The notes: a model not told the origin generated them from the letters alone. A stretch of 64,000 nucleotides of DNA from an uncultured Clostridia bacterium (GCA_946186375.1 CAMHMZ010000001.1:124001-188000), one strand, 5' to 3'; positions 19,485-29,790 are shown, counted from the first letter of the stretch. Program-made: numbers and translations.

Positions 19485-20414
19485 ATGAAAGGTACTGAAG
19501 GATACGAAAAAGCAAAATGGCTGGCTGTTATTTTCCTGATACTGCTAATCGTCATGCTGACAAGCTGCGCGCGGGGGACAAGAGCGTCTGTTGATCGAAT
19601 AGCCGTGACGCAAGCGCAGCGAACTTTCTGCCAGAAGGAATCCGAAACTGGCAAAGAGAAAAAAGAGTCAACAAATCTTTTTTCCAAGGGTGAGGAGTTT
19701 GTGATCGACACGTCCGATTTAAGCAAGGGCCTCGTCACAGTGTCAGGTGTCGGAAAAGACAGTGAGAGCTATAGATTTATAATGGCACATGGAGATGATG
19801 TGGTGGCACATCGCCTGGACGCGAATGGAGAAGAAGAGGTCTTTCCTCTGATATTTGGTGACGGAGAATACGACTTCAGGATCGTCAGGATGCTTTCAAG
19901 GGGACTTGGAACGCGAATAATGAATGAGCGCGTGAACGTGACAATAAAGGACGAGATGTATCGCTTCGTAAACCCAAACAAATTTGCCAATTACTCACCT
20001 AAGATGGTTAGTATCAGAGCGGCGAATGAGATTAAAGAAATGTACGAAAGCGATAAAGACCAGTTACTGGCCGTGATGAAATACATCGATGAGCGAGTCG
20101 AGTATGACGATGACAAGGCCGAGAGTATAAGCGCACAATCCGTATATGTTCCGAATCCGGAAGAAACGCTTCATGATGAGAAAGGCATTTGCATCGACTA
20201 CGCTTCCTTGGCGGCAAGCATGCTAAGGAGCATTGGTATCCCCACAAAAATCGTTGTGGGAACATACGACTCGAAAGACGGGACGGTGGCTCACGCGTGG
20301 AATGCTGTTTTCCTGAAAGCAGACGGTTGGGTGTATGTGGATCTTTCCGGTTCTGGGACAACATACATTCAAAAAGAGCTTTCCAGTAGATATACGACGA
20401 AAAGATTTTATTAA
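19485..20414 (+). CDS. transglutaminase-like domain lipoprotein
   Basis: GICIDYASLAASMLRSIGIPTKIVVG...HAWNAVFL...YVDLSGSG (C-H-D triad). Confidence 0.88.
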   Translation: MKGTEGYEKAKWLAVIFLILLIVMLTSCARGTRASVDRIAVTQAQRTFCQKESETGKEKKESTNLFSKGEEFVIDTSDLSKGLVTVSGVGKDSESYRFIMAHGDDVVAHRLDANGEEEVFPLIFGDGEYDFRIVRMLSRGLGTRIMNERVNVTIKDEMYRFVNPNKFANYSPKMVSIRAANEIKEMYESDKDQLLAVMKYIDERVEYDDDKAESISAQSVYVPNPEETLHDEKGICIDYASLAASMLRSIGIPTKIVVGTYDSKDGTVAHAWNAVFLKADGWVYVDLSGSGTTYIQKELSSRYTTKRFY

Positions 20415-20437
20415 CGTGTGCGAGGAGGCAAACGAAG

Positions 20438-20869
20438 ATGCCGATGGTGTATATATGGCTTGGCGTGTTTGTGCTGGCTTTGATCGTTGAGGCTGCTGTG
20501 CCGGGATTGATTTCGATTTGGTTTGCTGCTGGCGCGTTAGCGTCTGTGTTTACCGCCGCGTTCGGCGCGCCGGTTGGTGTGCAGATAGCTGCGTTCCTTG
20601 TGGTGAGTATTCTTTCGCTGGTCATTACAAGACCGTTGGCGAGCAAATACGTCAATAGCAGAACGGAACCGACGAACGCTGATCGTTTGGTTGGAAGAAA
20701 AGCTATTGTAACGCAGGAAATTAACAACATCGCAGGAACTGGGCGCATAACGGTCGGCGGCAGCGATTGGGCTGCCCGCGCCGAGGGCGAAGAGGTGATC
20801 ATTCCGGAAGGCACAGAAGTGCAGATCAAGAAGATCGCCGGGGCAACGGCGATCGTATCAAATTTCTGA
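20438..20869 (+). CDS. NfeD-like membrane protein
   Basis: N-terminal TMs and GRKAIVTQEINNIAGTGRITVGGSDWAARAEG OB-fold. Confidence 0.88.
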   Translation: MPMVYIWLGVFVLALIVEAAVPGLISIWFAAGALASVFTAAFGAPVGVQIAAFLVVSILSLVITRPLASKYVNSRTEPTNADRLVGRKAIVTQEINNIAGTGRITVGGSDWAARAEGEEVIIPEGTEVQIKKIAGATAIVSNF

Positions 20870-20886
20870 TTTAGGAGGAAAGAAAA

Positions 20887-21771
20887 ATGGGTTATGTTTT
20901 AGCAGCGCTGCTACTGATCATTGTGGCGATCGTAGTAAGAAACGTTCGAATTGTGCCACAAGCCAAAGCATATGTCGTTGAGCGTCTTGGCGCCTACAGA
21001 ACGACTTGGGGTGTTGGTTTGCACCTTAAGACTCCGTTCATCGAAAAAGTAGCCAAGGTGGTATCTCTGAAAGAGCAGGTTGCGGATTTTCCGCCTCAAC
21101 CTGTTATCACAAAGGATAACGTGACGATGCAGATCGACACGGTCGTGTATTTTGCGATTACAGATCCGAAGCTGTATACTTATGGCATTGAGCAGCCGAT
21201 GGTCGCTATTGAAAACCTGACCGCGACGACGCTTCGTAACATCATTGGCGAACTGGAACTCGACCAGTGTCTGACGAGCCGCGATGTTATCAACACAAAG
21301 ATGCGCGCCATTCTGGACGAGGCGACAGATCCCTGGGGAATCAAGGTCAATCGTGTTGAGTTGAAGAACATCCTGCCGCCAAAAGAGATCCAGATCGCGA
21401 TGGAGAAGCAGATGAAGGCAGAACGTGAGCGCCGCGAAGCCATCCTTCGCGCGGAAGGCGACAAGCGCGCAGCCATTCTGGAGGCGGAAGGCGAGAAAGA
21501 ATCCGCGATCCTGCGTGCCGACGCGAAGAAGCAGCAGCAGATCCTCGAGGCAGAAGGCGAAGCTGAGGCAATCCTGAAGATCCAGCAGGCTACTGCCGAC
21601 GGTATCAAGCTGATCAACGCAGCGGCTCCGTCAGAAGCCGTCCTGCGGATCAAATCTTTGGAGGCATTCACTGCCGCAGCGAATGGACAGGCGACCAAGA
21701 TCATCATCCCGAGCGAGATCCAAGGCCTTGCCGGTTTAGCCGCCGGCGTGAAAGAAGCTGTAAAAGAGTAA
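20887..21771 (+). CDS. SPFH/band-7 (stomatin/QmcA-like) protein
   Basis: YVVERLGAYRTTWGVGLHLKTPFIEKVAKV; coiled-coil REAILRAEGDKRAAILEAEGEKE. Confidence 0.95.
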   Translation: MGYVLAALLLIIVAIVVRNVRIVPQAKAYVVERLGAYRTTWGVGLHLKTPFIEKVAKVVSLKEQVADFPPQPVITKDNVTMQIDTVVYFAITDPKLYTYGIEQPMVAIENLTATTLRNIIGELELDQCLTSRDVINTKMRAILDEATDPWGIKVNRVELKNILPPKEIQIAMEKQMKAERERREAILRAEGDKRAAILEAEGEKESAILRADAKKQQQILEAEGEAEAILKIQQATADGIKLINAAAPSEAVLRIKSLEAFTAAANGQATKIIIPSEIQGLAGLAAGVKEAVKE

Positions 21772-21780
21772 GTAACCAAA

Positions 21781-21818
21781 GGCTAAAGCACTTGCTTTCC
21801 CCCGGCGGTATTTCATGG
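21781..21818. repeat. IS200/IS605-end-like remnant, shared with 61427-61463
   Basis: GGCTAAAG...GGCGGTATTTCAT shared intergenic motif. Confidence 0.55.
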
Positions 21819-21999
21819 TTTCGCCGGTTTAACGCGCATAGAGAGTCGACGCACTTTGATGGTGTGTCGGCTCTCTTGCTTTCCGGAAGCTTGGTGTTTT
21901 ATTGACATAAATCCTGTCTGTCGGTAACACCAATGTGGACGACTGTGGTTTTTTGCTCAAAGAACATAGTTGTAAAAGTCAAAAAAGGAGTGAATGGAT

Positions 22000-23496
22000 A
22001 TGAAAAGAGTATTGAGTTTCGTTCTGTGCCTTTTAACGGTTTTCTCGATCATGGCTATGCCGATGTCTGCATTCGCGGCCGGGAAACAGGCGGCGCCAAA
22101 GATCAAAGTCGTTCTGAACACAACTTCGGATGGTTTCACAATTTCGTGGAACAAAGTGGCTAAGGCTAATAAATACCGTGTATATAGAAGCACAGATCAA
22201 AAAACATGGGCGACAGTGGCGACAACGAGCAATCTGAGCTGTGTCGACACAAAGGTGGAAAGCGGAAAGACCTATTATTACAAGGCCAAGACGCTTGCCG
22301 CAAACAGTTTGAGCGTGAGCAATAACAGCAATATCGTCAAGAAAGAATACGCTGCCAGACCGTACATGGGTCGAATTATCGTCATGAAGAAGGGTTGTGC
22401 CAGAGTAAACTGGTATCCTGTAGTTGGCGCCAAGTACTACGAGGTGCAGAGAAAAGGTCCGGATGGCAAGTGGACAAAGCTTGGCGTGGCAACAGGCACG
22501 ACTTATAACGACAAGAAGGCGACAGGTTATCCTGACACGAAATATCAGTACCGCATCCGTTGCTTGGCTGCGGACAAGGCGACCTACATCAGTGGCTTCA
22601 GCATCGCAACAGACATCTATACTTGCGTGGCCGTCAATACCGCAGCTTGCCGCGAAAAGGCGGACAATTCTTCCAAGAAGTTGGCAACATTCAAAAGCAA
22701 CGACAAAATCGCTGTGATCGGAAAGAGTGGAAACTACTACAAGTGCGTAACACCGGCCGGTAAAATTGGGTATGTAGCGAAAAACAATATGAGCCTGAGC
22801 GGTGAAATAGCGAGTGTAAAGCGTGCTAATGGTGAAACGTGGTCGAATCCGTATGCCGTAGATCTGCGTGCATATCTGCCGGATGCTGAATTCAGCATTA
22901 CGTTCGCAAACGCGTCTGCGAAGCATAACCCTGCGAAAGAATCTCTGTATGCTCCTGTGCCTCTGCTCACGACAGAGACAGCCAAAAAGTTGAAAGTAGC
23001 CTACGAGATTTTTGAGGAAAAAGGATACAGAATGAAGATCTATGACGCGTACAGGCCGCTCCAGGCGCAGTACGACCTCTGGGAAGCTCTGACGAAGACA
23101 CACAACTGGAAGCGCTTATCCCAATTTTTGGCTGATCCGCAGAAAGGCGGTTCCTTTCATCAGGGCGGCTGGGCCGTCGACATGTCTTTGATCGACAAGG
23201 CGACCGGCAAAGAATTGAAGATGCCAACGGACATGCATGAGTTCGGGAAGAATATGGATGATCCAATTCTCAACCATGTTGGATATGCAAAACACTTCAG
23301 CGTAAATCCTAATTGGACAAGCGAGGAAGCGAAGAATGTGGCCTTGATGAGCGAAGTTATGCAAGAAGCCGGATTCGAGCTTCTGCAAACAGAGTGGTGG
23401 CATTTCCAGGTGCCTACAAGATACAGGGGAAGCGCGATGCAGAATACTGAAGCAGTAAAACAGGATCTCATGCTCGACACGGTAAAATACAAGTAA
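22000..23496 (+). CDS. secreted D-Ala-D-Ala dipeptidase (VanX/M15D) with FN3 and SH3-like domains
   Basis: signal peptide; FN3 FTISWNKVAKANKYRVYRS; SFHQGGWAVDMSL and EWWHF zinc site. Confidence 0.88.
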   Translation: MKRVLSFVLCLLTVFSIMAMPMSAFAAGKQAAPKIKVVLNTTSDGFTISWNKVAKANKYRVYRSTDQKTWATVATTSNLSCVDTKVESGKTYYYKAKTLAANSLSVSNNSNIVKKEYAARPYMGRIIVMKKGCARVNWYPVVGAKYYEVQRKGPDGKWTKLGVATGTTYNDKKATGYPDTKYQYRIRCLAADKATYISGFSIATDIYTCVAVNTAACREKADNSSKKLATFKSNDKIAVIGKSGNYYKCVTPAGKIGYVAKNNMSLSGEIASVKRANGETWSNPYAVDLRAYLPDAEFSITFANASAKHNPAKESLYAPVPLLTTETAKKLKVAYEIFEEKGYRMKIYDAYRPLQAQYDLWEALTKTHNWKRLSQFLADPQKGGSFHQGGWAVDMSLIDKATGKELKMPTDMHEFGKNMDDPILNHVGYAKHFSVNPNWTSEEAKNVALMSEVMQEAGFELLQTEWWHFQVPTRYRGSAMQNTEAVKQDLMLDTVKYK

Positions 23497-23636
23497 TTTT
23501 CACAGAAACGACCAAGCTTTTACCGGCCTGGCCGTTTTTTGTGTGTTCGGAGCGTTGACAGAACCCTTTGATTTGCGTAAAAACCTCGAGAACGAGAAAC
23601 AAGCGAAACTTTATACCGCGGAAGGAGATATGGAAA

Positions 23637-24659
23637 ATGGCTGATTGCAGCAAGAAAAAAGTTGATAAAACTGCGATTTTTCTGGTGATCGGCATGCTTT
23701 TTCTTCTGCTGTTTGTTGCTGTTCTTCTAAACATGCTGAAAGATATCTACAACCAACAGCAAGAGCTTATTGACCTGCAGGAGCAATTGATGTCCTCATC
23801 AGGGCAGACGGAAGTAGTTGCTGAGCCAGAAGCGAGCCAGCCGGTGGCGCTTGGCAATCCTGTTGTAGAAAAAGAACAGATCGTGGCCGAAACAGAGTTG
23901 TACACGTGCGTGGCCAGAAGGGAAGCCCGGTGCTATTCAGAGCCGGACACAGCCTCGGCACTTATTAAGAAATACAGCAGCGCCGATAAAGTCGAAGTGA
24001 TCTCGCTGGAAGGGAACTTTTACAAAGTTAAAGCAGACGACTATACGCTCGGGTACGTCGAGAAGCGATACCTAAGCCAGGGCGGAGCCCTTGTGAACGT
24101 TCCGAACGCTGTTGATCTGCGCGCGTATCTGCCGAACGCGGAGTACGAAATGCTGTTCGCAAGTCCTTACAATATAACAGGGCATGCCATGTATCCCGCT
24201 GTGCCTATCCTTGAGGAGAGTACTGCCGAGATGCTGATGGAAGCTTATGAGATCTTCGACAGAGACGGATATATCATCAAGATCTATGATGCTTACCGTC
24301 CGAAATCCGCTCAAATCGAGCTTTGGGAGATCGTCAGAAACAGTGCTTATATTGCGAACCCGAACACTGGCGGTTCCTGGCACCAGCGGGGGAGAGCGGT
24401 GGATATGTCATTGGTAAACAAGGAAACAGGGGAAGAACTTGAGATGCCGACCCCGATGCACACGTTCGATCCGAAAGCCGGAAGATACAAGAGTTCCTTG
24501 TGGTCGGCAGAGGCTAAAGCAAATTCCGATTACATGACCGAGGTCATGACAAGTGTTGGCTTCAAGACCATCACGACAGAGTGGTGGCATTTTGAGAACA
24601 CGAAATCCGGGAATATGCTGCCGAACGACATTGATCTCGGCTCGGCGGAATACCGGTAA
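23637..24659 (+). CDS. membrane-anchored D-Ala-D-Ala dipeptidase (VanX/M15D) with SH3-like domain
   Basis: N-terminal TM; SWHQRGRAVDMSL, EWWHF. Confidence 0.88.
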   Translation: MADCSKKKVDKTAIFLVIGMLFLLLFVAVLLNMLKDIYNQQQELIDLQEQLMSSSGQTEVVAEPEASQPVALGNPVVEKEQIVAETELYTCVARREARCYSEPDTASALIKKYSSADKVEVISLEGNFYKVKADDYTLGYVEKRYLSQGGALVNVPNAVDLRAYLPNAEYEMLFASPYNITGHAMYPAVPILEESTAEMLMEAYEIFDRDGYIIKIYDAYRPKSAQIELWEIVRNSAYIANPNTGGSWHQRGRAVDMSLVNKETGEELEMPTPMHTFDPKAGRYKSSLWSAEAKANSDYMTEVMTSVGFKTITTEWWHFENTKSGNMLPNDIDLGSAEYR

Positions 24660-24730
24660 ACCTAAGGCTGTTGCAAAAGATTGACATCCAGAAAATCAGT
24701 CGGTAAATACATAGAGACAAAACTCGCTTA

Positions 24731-25609
24731 ATGGGAGGTCGTCAAGTGTCACGACGCAGAAATAAGCAAAAAACAAACGTAAACATCACACCGCAGTTAG
24801 CGAAAAACGAACAGGCGCTGAACGATTCGAGTGAAGACGCTGTGGAGCAGGATGCTGGTGATCAGATCGCTGCAGAGCAGTGCCCGATCGAGTCCGGTTC
24901 TTCGGAAGCCTGTCTCGAAAGTGTGACAAGTGAACAGGAGCGCGAGCCGACAACGGTTGAAGCAGTGGATGAAAAGCCGGCCGATGGGTCTCTCGACGAA
25001 GTAAAAACCGAAGATGCTGTCCAGGCTACAGATAATGCGGCCGATGAGTCTTTGGGAGCGTCTGAAGAAAAAAACGCGGATGCCGCGACGGAAGTGAAGC
25101 CGAAGAAAAAGAAGCTTCCGAAGTGGCTGCGGAGGTTGATCAAGCTGCTGATAAAACTGGCTGTTTTGGCCGGAGCAGGCTTTGTCTTGTGGCAATATGT
25201 TGGAAACGTGTATATCACTCACAGCAACAATATGTATCCGCACATAAAAGACGGCGATCTGGTTGTGACATACAAGCTGAAGGGTTATTACAGCGATAAT
25301 GTAGTCCTGTATAACACGGAAAGCGGTCTTCGAGTCGGACGAATCGTCGCAAGAGGCGGAGATGAAGTGCTGATGACGGAGGATGGTCTGTACACGGTAA
25401 ACGGAAGCATACCTTACGAGAACGTGTTTGAGCAGACACTTCCGGCCAAGGATGGCGGTATCGAATATCCGTATGTCATCCCGGAAGGGACCTACTTCAT
25501 CATGAATGATATGCGCAGCATAGCCGACGACTCCCGAATGAATGGGGCAGTTGACGAATCTGACCTAAGAGGCGTTGTTCAAGTCATAGTGCGGCACAGG
25601 GGAATGTGA
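24731..25609 (+). CDS. signal peptidase I-like protein lacking the catalytic dyad (SipA-like pilus assembly factor)
   Basis: HSNNMYPHIKDGDLVVTYK, VGRIVARGGDEV, YFIMNDMRSIADDSR; SxM serine replaced by Asn and KR lysine replaced by Gly. Confidence 0.8.
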   Translation: MGGRQVSRRRNKQKTNVNITPQLAKNEQALNDSSEDAVEQDAGDQIAAEQCPIESGSSEACLESVTSEQEREPTTVEAVDEKPADGSLDEVKTEDAVQATDNAADESLGASEEKNADAATEVKPKKKKLPKWLRRLIKLLIKLAVLAGAGFVLWQYVGNVYITHSNNMYPHIKDGDLVVTYKLKGYYSDNVVLYNTESGLRVGRIVARGGDEVLMTEDGLYTVNGSIPYENVFEQTLPAKDGGIEYPYVIPEGTYFIMNDMRSIADDSRMNGAVDESDLRGVVQVIVRHRGM

Positions 25610-25776
25610 TCCTGGCGGTGAATGCCGCCGGCATAAGCAGAAGCGTCAGGAAGAGGTGATGAGCCTCTATCCGGACGCCTTGTCCCCGACAGAATATCAG
25701 AAGCAAGAATGTAACGCCGTGCAAGAATGGACGAGCATCCAAACTGCTCAATATTTTTTATGAAGGGAGACCGAAG

Positions 25777-26904
25777 ATGAAAAAGACTGTAAAAAACGTT
25801 TTTTCCACAATGCTTGCAGTAGTGCTGATCGTTGCTTTGTGCGCGGTTCCTGCGCTTGCTGCATTCGCTTACACTCCAATCAACGGCGGAACATTCACGA
25901 TTTATAAAGATCTTGTGATGCCGTCGACAGCAAACGTACCGAGTGGAAGCTTCACATTTACGATTGCCACAGGAACGGCAGTAGCCGGCTCTGCTGGGCA
26001 GGCGCCGATTTCCGCTGGAATCGGCACGCCGACGATCACATCGAGCGTATCGTTCAGCCCGAGCGACACAACCGTTGCTGGTGTCCCCGGCGATTCGACA
26101 GAAACCGGCTCGAAGTATGTCAGAAAGCCGATCACGGTTGACTTCTCTGGTGTTACGTTTGACGAGCCTGGCATTTTCCGTTACGTGATCACAGAAGGCG
26201 GTTCAATCGCTGGTGTTACCAACGATGAGAATCCAACCCGCTATCTGGATGTTTACGTGGTGGACGACGAGAGCACGAACTCTCTGGTGATCGCCAAGTA
26301 TGCGCTCTACACGGTAGAGAACGGCACGCCGACGACGAAGCCAGATGGTTATGTGAATACATATTCCACATTCGACCTGACAATCAGTAAGACCGTAACA
26401 GGCAACCAGGGTTCCCGTGACAAGTACTTCAAATTCCATGTTGAAATTTCCGGACTACCTGAGGGGACGGTGCTTGATATAGATCGCTCAAACTGTGACG
26501 CGACTGTAGCGAGCACGACTGCGACTCTGGCGGCATATATCGGCGAGGATAACCCCGGTTCACTCATTGCGAACGCTTCCGGCGTAGCCGCTGGAGACTT
26601 CTACCTGGCAAGCAGCCAGTCATTCGAGATCATTGGTATTCCTGCCGGTGCGGACTGCGAAGTCACAGAAACTCCGGAGGATTATCTGGCAACCTACACT
26701 GTAGACAGTGGCTCCGTGCAAACTGGAGATTCTGTTTCCGTGGATGACATCGACGCGACAACCGTCGTAGCATTCACAAACCGTCGGAGCGGTACCGTTC
26801 CCACTGGTGTTGCTCTGTCTATCATTCCAGGACTGCTTGTGACACAGGCGGCCATGGGCGCAATGGCGTCAGTCGTTGCTCTTCGCAAGAAAGACGCCGA
26901 GTAA
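25777..26904 (+). CDS. FctA/Spy0128-like pilin with VPTG sorting signal
   Basis: signal peptide; PITVDFSGVTFDEPGIFRYVITE; C-terminus GTVPTGVALSIIPG-TM-RKKDAE. Confidence 0.9.
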   Translation: MKKTVKNVFSTMLAVVLIVALCAVPALAAFAYTPINGGTFTIYKDLVMPSTANVPSGSFTFTIATGTAVAGSAGQAPISAGIGTPTITSSVSFSPSDTTVAGVPGDSTETGSKYVRKPITVDFSGVTFDEPGIFRYVITEGGSIAGVTNDENPTRYLDVYVVDDESTNSLVIAKYALYTVENGTPTTKPDGYVNTYSTFDLTISKTVTGNQGSRDKYFKFHVEISGLPEGTVLDIDRSNCDATVASTTATLAAYIGEDNPGSLIANASGVAAGDFYLASSQSFEIIGIPAGADCEVTETPEDYLATYTVDSGSVQTGDSVSVDDIDATTVVAFTNRRSGTVPTGVALSIIPGLLVTQAAMGAMASVVALRKKDAE

Positions 26905-26991
26905 TTTTTCTGGTATCAACGTGTTCGAACTATTTGGGAAGGTGGCTGGAGCACGAGGATATAAATTCACATCATAGAAAGGACAATGACT

Positions 26992-28413
26992 ATGAAGACG
27001 ATTTCTTTGAAGAAGTCCATGGCAATGGCTCTGGCCATCGTTATGGCACTGGCACTCTGCGTAGTGCCGGCTTTCGCCGCTGATAGCAACTACACTGCCG
27101 TCGCCGGCACGAACACCTCCTTCAACAAGGTGCTCATTATGGACGAGAACGCGAACGTTCCCACGATCGATTTTGAGTTCTCCATCGCCCCCGGCTCTGC
27201 CATCGCGTATGACGTGAATGGTCAGAAGATCGCTGTTTACGCTGGCGACAACGCTGCTGTTTCTGGTGCTCCTACCATGAGCGGCAACGGCGGCGCCAAC
27301 AAGGTTTCCTTCGCTCCTGGTCACGCCACCGTGACATCTCAGGCTGATGCCGATATCGACGCTGGCGAGAAGGCTGCTGTGGAAGCCATCACTGTTGACT
27401 TCAGTGGTGTCACCTTTGCTGAGCCCGGTATCTACCGCTGGCTCGTAAACGAGACCTCTGCTGATCAGCAGGGCATCAGCTACGACACCCAGGCTGCTCA
27501 GGCTGGTTCCAAGCAGCGCGTTCTGGACGTGTACGTTGTTGATAACAACGGTGCTCTGGAAGTTGCTAGCTACGTTCTGCATGAGAGCGTAAGCGAGCCT
27601 CCTATGGGTGCCGACTTCGGTTCCGGCGAAGTCGACGCTGCTGGCGATGCTGTGGAAGACAAGTCCAGCTGCTTCGTCAACGAGTTGCAGACTTACGACA
27701 TCGACCTGAGCAAGGCCGTTTCCGGCAACCAGGCTTCTAAGGACAAGTACTTCGCGTTCCAGGTTGCTATTACCAACGCTGGCCCGAATGCTGACCTCGA
27801 AGTCATCGTGACCGAGAATGCTAAGGACCCCGTGAAGTCCGTTGCTACAGTTTACGCTGCTGCCGACATGAAGGCTGCCAACGAAGCTGATGACGACGCG
27901 AACGTCACTGGTCAGCAGTGGAAGACCGACGCCAACGGCGACGTGACCAAGACTGTTTACCTGAAGCACGGTCAGAACATCCAGATCAAGGGCCTTACTG
28001 CTGGTGCTCAGTACACCATCACCGAAACTCCTGAGGACTACAAACCCAGCTCCGTCCAGCAGAAGGGCGAGGACATTGCTGCTGTTGCTGCCACCGAGTG
28101 GTACGTTGACGGCAACGAGTCCGCTCCGTTTAATTCCGAAGCAGAAGCCCTCGAGGCCGCTGAAAACGACGCTTCCCGCGTCAGCGATAACGGCGTTGCA
28201 GCTGTTACCGCTACCCGTGTGAACGGCACAACGGCTGTTGTTGCTGAGAGCACTGGTATGGATGCCGACCACGACATCGACTACACCAATACTCGTAACG
28301 GTAACGTTCCGACTGGCGTAATGCTGTCCGTAATCCCCGGCGTTGCTCTTCTGGGCATTGGTGGCGGTGCCATCTTTGCTGCTTCCCGCAAGAAGAAGGA
28401 GGACGAGGAGTAA
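26992..28413 (+). CDS. major pilin-like FctA/Spy0128-family protein, VPTG sorting signal
   Basis: AITVDFSGVTFAEPGIYRWLVNE; GNVPTGVMLSVIPG-TM-SRKKKEDEE; highly biased codon usage. Confidence 0.92.
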   Translation: MKTISLKKSMAMALAIVMALALCVVPAFAADSNYTAVAGTNTSFNKVLIMDENANVPTIDFEFSIAPGSAIAYDVNGQKIAVYAGDNAAVSGAPTMSGNGGANKVSFAPGHATVTSQADADIDAGEKAAVEAITVDFSGVTFAEPGIYRWLVNETSADQQGISYDTQAAQAGSKQRVLDVYVVDNNGALEVASYVLHESVSEPPMGADFGSGEVDAAGDAVEDKSSCFVNELQTYDIDLSKAVSGNQASKDKYFAFQVAITNAGPNADLEVIVTENAKDPVKSVATVYAAADMKAANEADDDANVTGQQWKTDANGDVTKTVYLKHGQNIQIKGLTAGAQYTITETPEDYKPSSVQQKGEDIAAVAATEWYVDGNESAPFNSEAEALEAAENDASRVSDNGVAAVTATRVNGTTAVVAESTGMDADHDIDYTNTRNGNVPTGVMLSVIPGVALLGIGGGAIFAASRKKKEDEE

Positions 28414-28446
28414 TATATAACTCCGAGCCCGGTTAAAAAATAAGTA

Positions 28447-28480
28447 GGGCCGCCATCGTAATGGTGGCGGCCCGTTTTTT
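28447..28480 (+). terminator. rho-independent terminator between pilin and sortase
   Basis: GGGCCGCCATcgtaATGGTGGCGGCCCGTTTTTT. Confidence 0.92.
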
Positions 28481-28500
28481 CGTGTAAAGGGTTTAATGCT

Positions 28501-29214
28501 ATGGTCGCATACAAAATCATTCGTTTTGTCGACAATTTAATAGATAAGATCATCATAGTGGTATTTTTAGTCGTGTTTTTGTTTGGATGCTACTTTGTGG
28601 TCGACAGCGTTTATGTGTTTTACAACGCGTCATCGGGCGGAGTAAAAGGCCGCAGACAAGAGCAGACGGTAGAGGAGATCATGAAAGAATTGTCATCGGA
28701 CGCCGTCGGGTGGATCAGAATGGACGATTCAAAAATAGATTACCCTATCATGCAAACAAACAACAACACAAAGTATCTAAACATTGATCCGTATGGCGAT
28801 TACAACATTGCTGGATCGATTTTTCTGGATTTCAGAAACGCGTCAGATTTTTCTGATCAATACAACATTTTATATGGGCACCACATGGAGAACAATTACA
28901 TGTTCGGCGCTTTGGATCTGTGGGAAGACAAAGAGTATTTTGACACGCACAGAGACGGCGTCCTCATTTTGGACGGCGTGGAATACAAGTTGAACGCGTT
29001 TGCGTTCGTGGTGGTCAAAGCTTCTGCTGAAGAGGTGTTTGACCCTGAATTCGCGAAAACCGCGAGGACTTTTATACAGTCGCACGCGCAAATATATTAT
29101 GAACCTGGTGACGGCCGGATCTTAATGCTGTCGACCTGCAGAAATGCGGGCGCGACAGAAAGGACTCTGGTTTACACAGAAATACTGGATTCGCAGGGAG
29201 GGGGAGCCAATTGA
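28501..29214 (+). CDS. class B sortase
   Basis: VGWIRMDDSKIDYPIMQTNNNTKYLN, ILYGHHM (cat. His), LMLSTCRN (cat. Cys/Arg nearby). Confidence 0.95.
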   Translation: MVAYKIIRFVDNLIDKIIIVVFLVVFLFGCYFVVDSVYVFYNASSGGVKGRRQEQTVEEIMKELSSDAVGWIRMDDSKIDYPIMQTNNNTKYLNIDPYGDYNIAGSIFLDFRNASDFSDQYNILYGHHMENNYMFGALDLWEDKEYFDTHRDGVLILDGVEYKLNAFAFVVVKASAEEVFDPEFAKTARTFIQSHAQIYYEPGDGRILMLSTCRNAGATERTLVYTEILDSQGGGAN

Positions 29215-29789
29215 AAGAAGTTTTCAAAAGATGTGTGACGGTCTTGATGACGGTCGTTTTGTTTGCGGCGCTGTTGGTTCCGGCGAATGCTGCTGAATAC
29301 TATCAGCAGGTAAACGCCTCGCTGACAATAGAAGGCTGCGGATCATACACATTAGAGGGGGTGGCCCCCGATTGGTATCACAACACTGTGACGGTCACGA
29401 CCGATAAAAACGATAAGGGGACGTTCTCCCTAAATTTCACAGAGCCTGGGCAGTATGGTTTCAAACTCTACAGTCAGAATCCTGAAGAGACTGCTGTTTG
29501 GAATGTGTTCGTAGATGTCGTTGTAGATGAGACTGACAGCCTTGTTGCGATCGTGACATGCATCAACCCAGAGACCGGTGAAAAGCCTATGAAGATTACA
29601 TATCTGACGGAAGAGCCGGAACCAACTCCGACACCAACACCTGTGCCAACGCCGCGTCCACCTGGGCCGTCGGTAAAAACCGGTGACACAAACAACATTC
29701 TGTCATATGTGGCTGGCGGAGTGGCTTCGTGCTTAGTAGCAATGATCATCCTGACGATTTACAAGAAAAACGAGAAAGAAGAGGTATAA
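29211..29789 (+). CDS. FctB-like minor pilin/anchor
   Basis: signal peptide; FTEPGQYGFKLYS; PTPTPTPVPTPRPPGPS linker, VKTGD + TM + KKNEKEE tail. Confidence 0.85.
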   Translation: MKEVFKRCVTVLMTVVLFAALLVPANAAEYYQQVNASLTIEGCGSYTLEGVAPDWYHNTVTVTTDKNDKGTFSLNFTEPGQYGFKLYSQNPEETAVWNVFVDVVVDETDSLVAIVTCINPETGEKPMKITYLTEEPEPTPTPTPVPTPRPPGPSVKTGDTNNILSYVAGGVASCLVAMIILTIYKKNEKEEV

Positions 29790-29790
29790 A

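Noticed and set aside
26869-28272. 467 aa minus-strand ORF opposite the major pilin
   Set aside because: Shadow ORF created by the biased codon usage of the pilin; low-complexity, no start context
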